DNA of 64,000 bases from Hydractinia symbiolongicarpus. Its lineage: Eukaryota; Cnidaria; Hydrozoa; Anthoathecata; Hydractiniidae. The translations under genes were made by a program, and so were the position numbers. A model generated the notes under the pieces. That model was not told the origin of the DNA, searched no databases, and saw nothing but the letters and a program-made list of their open reading frames with translations. Position 1 is the stretch's first letter; each line of letters opens with the position of its first letter. Shown here one piece after another: positions 56,201 through 64,000 of the stretch. The stretch lies in contig NC_079876.1 in assembly GCF_029227915.1 (NCBI RefSeq), positions 12,774,001 through 12,838,000 on the forward strand. The letters run 5' to 3'.

Positions 56201-59200
56201 CAGATTTTTCAATTTTGTTTGCAGCATACTCAATCCAAGAGAAGATGAAAATTTTTTGAACTGATAAGATAACAATGAGATAAATCTTTTGCGAAAATCT
56301 AAAAAAAAAAGATTGTAAAGCAAACATCAATGAGTTTAAATAACAAAAATTTAAAACATATAACAGAATGAAAGAAGAAAAACGAATTTCTAATACGGAA
56401 AGAAAATCGAATGAATTCACTATTCTAAAAAGATCATTTAAGCATGGTGTTTTATTTCATTAGTGATATATTGAGGTATACCTAGCCAGTATTTTTTTAA
56501 CCATCCATCTGTAACATCACTATTCAAAATTCGTAGCATGATACACGAATGTTCGCCAGTTAATTCATTCTAGAAAATTTAAAAGATTCGAAAAGATGGA
56601 TTAGAAAACAAAACACAGTCAGCAGTCCAAGATTTAAACAAATATTAAATTGTTAAATAAAAATGTTTAATATAAATAGTATAAAATTACAGACTAAACA
56701 GGGAATTATCAACAGTATTGTTACCTATTAGAAAACGTTCTATAATGTAGCATAGACTAATCACAGTAAAATAATACATTCCTTTGGCTGTGGCAGAAAG
56801 TGGATATGTTTACTGGTCTTTTGAACTAGCCGCACAAGCTTTGTCGATTTTCTTGATATTACGTCACAACATCAATGTGTTAAACTGACGTCAAGAAATT
56901 ATAAGATCATTAAACTCGGTGCAATGTGCTGTATATTTCAAAAGCCAAATATGTTAGAAATAGATGGAAAATACCGACATTATCTCCTGCATGTGTAACT
57001 AAGGACCACAATTAAGCAATCACCCTAAGGTCATGGACAACCCACCTTTCCGGAGGCAACAATTTTGGATGACGTAATCAAAACCTTCAAACTGAAATAT
57101 TGCGATAATCGCCCATTGAAAAAACATGAGCTCCATAAAATAAATGGGTAAATAATTTGTCATTTTTTAGTTAAATGGGATGACTGTCATTAATGACGTC
57201 ATCAAGATATATCTACATAACAGTTTGCCTCCCTGATGAAGTACATTTTCCCACGAGCTATATAGCTAGACTTAAACAACGATAAGCTAACTACAGGCAA
57301 TTGAGACTTGGTTTTGACATAACAGAATAAAACGGAACAGCGTCAATAGCCATTAAAAATAACTGACGTCTGGATCACAGGCCCTGGCATTGCCAAGTAT
57401 CCAAAGCTAGGTCAACTCAGCCAACAAGTTAATATCTCCTTGACGGTTTGTGGAAATAAAACGGGGCTTACAACTAGTCTTATATACTCACACTTTACTA
57501 AAATATCCCTATGTGTTTCTGTGACAGGCAAAAATATGGGTCGCTTTTGCTTAAGAAATAGCCACAAGCCTTATTGTAAGATGTTATTATGCAAGTCATG
57601 CTTCATTAACTGCTGCTTCCATATGATTTAAAAAACTAGTCCATTAATAATAAAAAAAAGTGCATCATCGGACTGTATTAAACCAAGTGGTGCATATGCG
57701 GTATATATTAGGCCCGGGAAGTGAGAGGTTGTGGGTTCAAGTCCCACTTAAACCATCACCTTTGCAGCCAATGTGTAGATGTACTTATACTAACAAAAAA
57801 GAAGAGATTTTTTATATTTACGAACTTTTAGATCTTTCTTTAAAAACATTTTTGATCTTACCACTTTTACTTCTAGCTACAATTAAGTAACCTGAAGTAA
57901 TTATATTCATGAGCCATACAACTACCGGCTATCTTAAAGTACATATTATTAAATACTGTTTTGAAATAGAATGATTTTTCTCTTTTTCTGCAGAAAATTT
58001 GAAAATGACCTATTTTTAGAAAATTTGATTCACTTTACGTATGATGAAGGCCAACCTGAATACACCAAAACTGATAAAAGTCAACAACCTCTCTTATATA
58101 TCTTTAAAAGAAATAAAGTATCCTAACCGCTGATTGACGTAAATAAACAGGTATAAATTCTGCATGCTTCCAAAACCTGAAAAAAACAAAACAATATCAA
58201 ATTGAATTTCTTACTCCAAAAAAAGATTGAGAGAAGCACACACAAAGGTTACATAGAAAAAATGAACATACTTTAGTAAATTCGACGTCAAGCCATAAGA
58301 AACACCAAGATAATCTAAATTTTCTGCTGCACGTTCGCTCAACTTTAGCAACAATGGTGGTAGGTTTTTTCTTGGTTTAATAACTTCCTCCATGAGATTC
58401 TCTTCAATGTCATTATCAGTAATTTCATCAATTTTTCCATTGTGTACACTATCTTCATGCAAGTTAGGTATATTTCCACTGTAGTAATCGATGAGTTGCT
58501 GAAGAGCTCTTTTACCATATCCCATCTAAAAGAAAAATAGACAAATAAATTGCTAAACAAAAAACAGAACGAATAAGAAAACAACGGTGTTTTAAACAGC
58601 TTCTTGTACACATATATGTAACAACAAATAGCCAACTTGGTTGGATTTAAAGAGTACAAAAAGCATTCTCCCCGTTTCTTTTTTTAACAGTAGTAACAAT
58701 AAAATTGGTGGTAGGATGAGGTAATAATTTTATGTAATACGACATAATATACACATTGAAAAGCAGGGTTGCATGGTCATATGACTGTGTGGTTGGAAAT
58801 TTTAAGCAAGATTACGAAAATAATAAGCTTAAATGTTTGTTTGAAACAACATTACGATCTGGTGGTGCCACTTTTTTCTAAAAATTGAACTTAGTAATGC
58901 CAAATTAAATATTGAAAAAAATTTATAGGAAAGAAAAGAGTGAGAGAGAAAGCGATGTTTTAAATTTTTCCTAAAATTTATTTACATTTCAAACAAACTC
59001 TTTTGCATACCTTTTGAAAATCTGGGTGTGTTGCAATTCTAACTATCCGTCCACCAGATAAACTTCCGAATTCACTGTCGTTATATTGTTGACTGATCGT
59101 CCATGGAATCATATCCCCCGAAGCACGCTTACCACGTGACAAGCTATTCAATATAGTATCCTTTGATATCTCCCCTTCCAGACACACCTGTAAAAACAAA

Positions 59201-62200
59201 TAAATATCTTCCATCTTTCTTTGCAAAGGCTTCTCCAAGTCATAGAAAAAAATCAGCCATATTTCAAAATATTTCTCATATCGGATTTTATTTTAAGTAT
59301 AGAATCATGGAAAGAAAAGAAAGTATCAGCCAATAATTTGATAAAATTTGTATGTTTTATTTGCAACAGAAAAGTTGAAAAATTAAAAACTGATCAGGTA
59401 AATTATAGTTTTTTATTTATGATTGAGAGAAGTTTTTCTGGAAATTGAAGGCAATCATAACAAGATTTCTGACTGAATACTACTCCCTAGCAATTCTTTA
59501 AAATAGAAGAAAATTTAATGTTGTTATAAGGAGAACTTCAAAAGTGGTCAACATCAGAATTCTAAAACTTACTTGCACCACACATAGTACTTCAGGTAAT
59601 GTTGTTTGTGTTGGTTCGACAGGTCCAAGTAAACAAAACAAATGATGAGCTGGTGCATCAGACATCAACTGTAAATCATTTGGTGTATTCTGAACAGATG
59701 ATAAAAAAGTGAAGCAGCTTTTCTATCATAAGTTCCTACCATGAATCCAAGTTTATTTATTACAGACAAATTGACTAATTTAAAGTACTTATCAGCCCTT
59801 GGATAATAACAAAAGAAAGACATTCTACATGAAAAGTATCATTCAGAACATTCGTGTCATACCTTATAATGTGAAGCAACGTACAGCGACATAATTCTTT
59901 GTAAAAACATTTCTGATGCTTTATGGTAAGAAAATAATGTATCACGATTTATGTAATATCTTATAAAAAGCTATTAAGGAAAAATAATTCTGTATACAGG
60001 GGGGGGGGAGAAGACAAAAATCTATTTTGAAGTCATAATAAAGCAAATATATCTGTATATATATGTACAAATTAAAGACAACGGTAATTTTCAATTTTGC
60101 TTTGTTTTTCCTGAAAAATAAAACTGAACAAAAGATGTAACAAAATGAAGTTTAGTTTAAATATGTGTTTTTTTATTCTGAATATAAGAAAGTAAAATTT
60201 TCAAATAAGCACCCAGCTTCTCAAGGTAGTTTTCGATTAAGCGCCCCTTTTATCAGGTGGGCGCTTATTCGAGGGGAGCACTTAATAAGTGCTGGGCGCT
60301 TATTGAACTTTGAGGAAATTACCTTGGCGCTTATTCGAAGAGGGCGCTTAAAAAAATGTTGGGCGCCTAATCGGATCATTACGGTAATAACAAAGGAATA
60401 GTTGAAAGTGTTAGGGATTGTAAAATTGAATTTTAAGATATATGTATCGTTTAGTCACACCACTGTAATACTTCAAAACATATTTGAAAAATATCAATGA
60501 AAAGATACAGATCACACTTTTCTGGTAAAGGACAGCCAGAACTTATTCTTGGAACAACAGATGCATCTAAGCAAAGCAAATTATTCAGCCATTTTTCCAC
60601 AGGGTCACCATTTGCATAACGGATAGATTCGTTTAAAGATAACTCCACTAAAATCCGACTAGATGTTTTATTTATAGATTCTGTAGAGTTTTCTTTATTT
60701 GCAGAGGGCACACTTTGAGATCGAAGTTGCTCGATTAATTTTAGTGACAATGATCGACCTGTCCCTTCGTAACTACAAGAAACGTAAACATATGTAAAAC
60801 AGTGAGAAATACGTTAACTTTTACACAAGGACTTCACATGGTACAATGAATTATTACTTGTTTTAAAGACTTCATGCTTTTAAAAGCATCACATTGAAGC
60901 TTACTTAGATTAAGACTTCTTTTAAATACAAATAATAAGGCTTAGTTTTAAAAGCATACCCAAGCCTTTAATAAAAAAAGATGTAAAGGATAAGGTTTAA
61001 CAAAATTGGTTTTTCTTTTACATCATGCAAACAAAATACTATGACTTTGTCAAAATTTACATATTTACATATATCATCCTAAAGTTACATATACCCATTT
61101 ATCGTGGACGACATAAATACAAGGTATGGACCAAGCAGTTCTTTGACAAAAGGCAATGGAATGGCAGCGGCTTCGTCAATTGCTAATAATTCTGCTTGAC
61201 CAAGTTTATGATGATCTGTGGGTGAGACATACTGAAATCATAACAAAAAGTTTTAAGGTTATTTTCTACTTCAAGAATTTTTTTTTTTTTTTCGTAAAGA
61301 GAAACAGACAGAGTCAAAAGAGCTTCTGATCATGCGTACTTAAAGGTTTACACCATGTAAGTGCAAAAGTAGAATTGATTTTAACTTTTGAAGAAATGAC
61401 AGGTAGAAAATTAATTAGCCAATCAGATTATTTTATTTTGTGAGAATTGCGCAAAGTGTATTTACTATCCGTATTAAAATGTACGCAATAATATAAAATG
61501 GAAATTATTTGTTCTATTTTATCCCTTTCGTTCCTTTTCACAGAAAATTTTCTTTAATATTAATCATGTGTACATTAATTTTAAATGACTTCTGACATTC
61601 ACTTTTACGAATACAACAAAAATGTTCTTATTTTTATCACTCACTAAAATAAAATCTGTGTGATAAAATGAATAGTACCTCTTGTAAAAATTATTCTCAT
61701 AAAATCATGAAAAGAGATATTCTTAAAAATAGGACTTCAGGAATTAACCTTTACAAGTCTAGGTTTTATTTTAAAGGATCGCCATCCATCAAGTTGTTGA
61801 TACCTGTATTGTTTGTCTGTGTTCTCTAAAAATGTTCACTCTTACAACAGCCTTGTTAAAATCTGGATTTGTAGACTGAATGATTTCATAATCTACATGC
61901 TCCTGAAATAAAGGGGATAATTAAGTCAATTTAAGAGGTATAATAATTACAAATTTCTTAAGTAAAAACCTAGTTGGTGAAATATCTATAAGGTGATTTT
62001 GTAAGTCAGTGTGTAAAATTCTGAGCTTTTAAAATTTTACTATCCATATTATAATACCTGTAAACGTCTGTCATGCAAAATGATACAGCAAGTAGCGAGA
62101 CACATGTAATGCAGACAGACGAAACTGTTGATGTTTCCTTGGGCCACTGACTAGTCTTATAAAAATAAACCAGAACAAAAATTTTCCACCTACTTGATAA

Positions 62201-64000
62201 TCAAGCGCATCAAATCCTTTAAATACAAATTCAAATAATGTTTGCAAGTTCTCTGGACTTGGAGATGTAACAAAAATGTTGGAATACCTACAAGATAAAA
62301 TTTTACTGAAATTTAGACAACAACTTTTATTATTAGCAATAACGTAACACATATTTCAGTAAAGCAATAAGTATTCCAGCTGCATTAAAATAAATACAAA
62401 ATACATTGAGTCGAGTCAAGGTCTAGTACAACTAGTCTACAGAACAATATGCTTAATGAGCTTAATGAGCATGAATTTTTTTGGCAAGTAATGTGGGTGA
62501 GGACGTCAAAGTAATTGTTTAATAAAAATCATATGTTGACATTGCACATTTTGTTAGGACAATAAGTTGACAACTAATGGTTGTATTCTTTCACACCCGC
62601 AAGCAAGACTTGTTTAGTAAGCTTTTTTGTTTAGCATTTTTATTTAATACAATAATCATCTGTGTGATTGTATTTTTTTCCTTTGAAATAACGAATAATT
62701 GGAATGATTGAGATTTCATATGCTCTTTATAATAATTATTAAACTCAGCGCAGTTGTAATAAATCACCATAGATTAACAAAATTACCCAAAGGCAACAGC
62801 AGACGCAAGTGCCAGACCAATGGCGGCAGATTTTCCACGACCACGAGCAGCAGTTAACGCTACTGTGCTTCTAAGTGTTTTCTCAGATATTACTTCAATG
62901 AATTTTAAAACCGCTTTTGCCTAGAATGTTATATCATAAGAAACAATACTGAAAATTAAAATGGAAAATATTAAAACATCAATTTCCTTTAGGACATTTG
63001 GTATGACAGATCTGCAACAAGCATTCTTTATGGAAGGGTACCTGGTCAAGTGTTTTACATTGATTGATAATGGACCCCACTGGTTGTGTATCTTGTAGAG
63101 AATCTTTTAACTCTTTCAGTTCTATTTCTTCCTTTGTCAATAATTCTTCCTAGAAGACAATAAAATAGAAATTCCAATCTGTCTATTGTGCGTTATTTTT
63201 TGTTTATACGTTAAAACTGTAAAATGATCAAACTGTAACGTAAACAAAATAAGAATTTTCTTTAGACAGCCCAATTTGAGCAAAGAACTTGGTAACCATA
63301 ACATAAAATTTAAAACTTCAATGTTTCTGCTAGATCCTTCTACTTAATACTCACTTAACAGTACCCAACATCAAGATGTCAGACCTATCTCAACTTTATA
63401 ACTGGAGGTACATTTTTTTAGTGGGAACATGGTTGAACCCAGACATGATATTTCACAATGACTCTATAAATACGCATTTTGAAGTGCGTTTTAACAATTA
63501 TAGGAAGTTACTTAGGTGTTGTATTTGACATAACGAATCAGGATAAACGCAAGTGCATTTTTTATTTGCCTACTTTTTATTTCATATTTATAGAGTCTAG
63601 GTAAAAAATGAGTCATTGCAGAAAAACGTTAATTAACTTCCTATAATTGTTAAAACGCACTTGAACAAAAACACAACACATTGTAAACTTTTAGTAAAAA
63701 TATAGTTTAATAATTTAGTAACAAAATTTAGTATTTTTATTATCAGAAAACCAGAGAAATTTTCTCCTGCAAAATATAAGAAAGTCAAAATTTCTCAAAA
63801 TTTAAATGAAGTGATTTTGATACCACAAAAGTTTCTTCCCATAAAGTATGCAAAGAAAATTCAAACAAAAAAAAGTTAAATGTTATCTACTTACTTTTGT
63901 TTTTGGTGTTAATGCAGTTACATTGAGTGATTGTGAAGATATGGGAAGTACGCGAAGTTGGTCGTCAATTACTAAACATGTCTGACATGATGATAGTGAT
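53213..64000 (-). CDS. NAT10: RNA cytidine acetyltransferase (5' part outside window)
   Basis: NAT10/Kre33 makes N4-acetylcytidine in 18S rRNA and, with an adaptor, in Ser/Leu tRNAs; it acts in the nucleolus in small-subunit assembly. Exons, 5' to 3': 64000-63895, 63149-63042, 62920-62787, 62287-62194, 61902-61804, 61231-61095, 60772-60509, 59959-59863, 59689-59573, 59187-59011, 58525-58272, 58176-58128, 56569-56482, 56298-56188, 55961-55848, 55367-55312, 55002-54952, 54606-54538, 54398-54297, 53286-53213. All are GT-AG with agreeing phase, about 767 residues. Visible: TCLVIDDQLRVLPISS, Walker A AARGRGKSAA, SNIFVTSPSP, Walker B-like IDEAAAIPLP, the GNAT region (SLSRGKRASGDMIPW, GGRIVRIATHP, GYGKRAL), YLGVSYGLT, TGEHSCIML, and the C-terminal tRNA-binding part (YDLKRLDLYSKNMVDYHLIMD). 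The first ~190 residues are right of the window; the last exon is uncertain. Confidence 0.95.
57660..57755 (+). mobile_element. tRNA-like SINE fragment
   Basis: A degenerate A-box region is followed by GGGTTCAAGTCCCACTT, a good B box with T-stem, at 57734-57750. It sits in the intron of NAT10 between exons at 58128 and 56569. Confidence 0.45.
60200..60385. repeat. GGGCGCTTATTCGA repeat (MITE-like)
   Basis: Five or so copies of GGGCGCTTA in both orientations, including TAAGCGCCCC...GGGCGCTTATTCGAGG as an inverted pair, then two direct repeats of GCGCTTATT(C/G). NAT10 intron. Confidence 0.6.
63459..63661. repeat. Interlocked inverted repeats in NAT10 intron
   Basis: Arm B, 30 bases at 63480-63509 (AAGTGCGTTTTAACAATTAT...), is matched by its complement at 63632-63661. 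Arm A (GACTCTATAAATA, 63459-63471) is matched by its complement around 63589-63600, between the two B arms, giving order A-B-A'-B'. Confidence 0.8.

Overview
The window looks like nuclear DNA of an animal, most likely a cnidarian (possibly a hydrozoan; this is inference). It is AT-rich, carries spliced genes with GT-AG introns, and is crowded with tRNA-derived SINEs, MITEs, a LINE and minisatellites. No bacterial operon structure is seen apart from one decayed virus-like element. Exon borders were read by eye from open frame, splice sites and phase agreement, and protein identities come from remembered family sequences, not from a search.

Layout. 1-11.8 kb (+): the last 30 coding exons of the AP-3 adaptor delta subunit (AP3D1). 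12.9-15.6 kb (-): a His/Asn-rich ankyrin-repeat protein with a one-base frameshift near its C-terminus. 15.6-18.9 kb: AT-rich DNA with fold-back repeats. 19.0-27.05 kb: a decayed Polinton/adintovirus-like element of clearly higher GC, with nine minus-strand genes including a protein-primed type B DNA polymerase, an HNH nuclease, a packaging-type ATPase and several unrecognised small proteins, plus one plus-strand gene. Most of its genes are broken. Hairpins sit at nearly every gene boundary. 27.1-34.1 kb: a graveyard of mobile DNA holding a RecQ-like helicase split by a SINE, a ZAD-type zinc-finger ORF, a THAP fragment, a ~0.95 kb MITE and a Mutator-like transposase remnant. 35.0-36.1 kb: a 53-bp satellite and a LINE tail.

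36.8-40.4 kb (+): NOL12. 41.6-48.1 kb (+): a 13-finger C2H2 zinc-finger gene whose first intron holds two ~1 kb non-autonomous DNA transposons and a 20-bp minisatellite. 49.8-51.1 kb (-): a 5'-truncated LINE. 53.2-64.0 kb (-): 20 coding exons of NAT10, entering from beyond the right edge of the window.

The host genes have unrelated or only loosely related roles: AP-3 in vesicle traffic, NOL12 and NAT10 both in nucleolar rRNA maturation. The most unusual structure is the virus-like element and its set of boundary hairpins, which resemble the hairpin transcript-end signals of some giant viruses and virophages.
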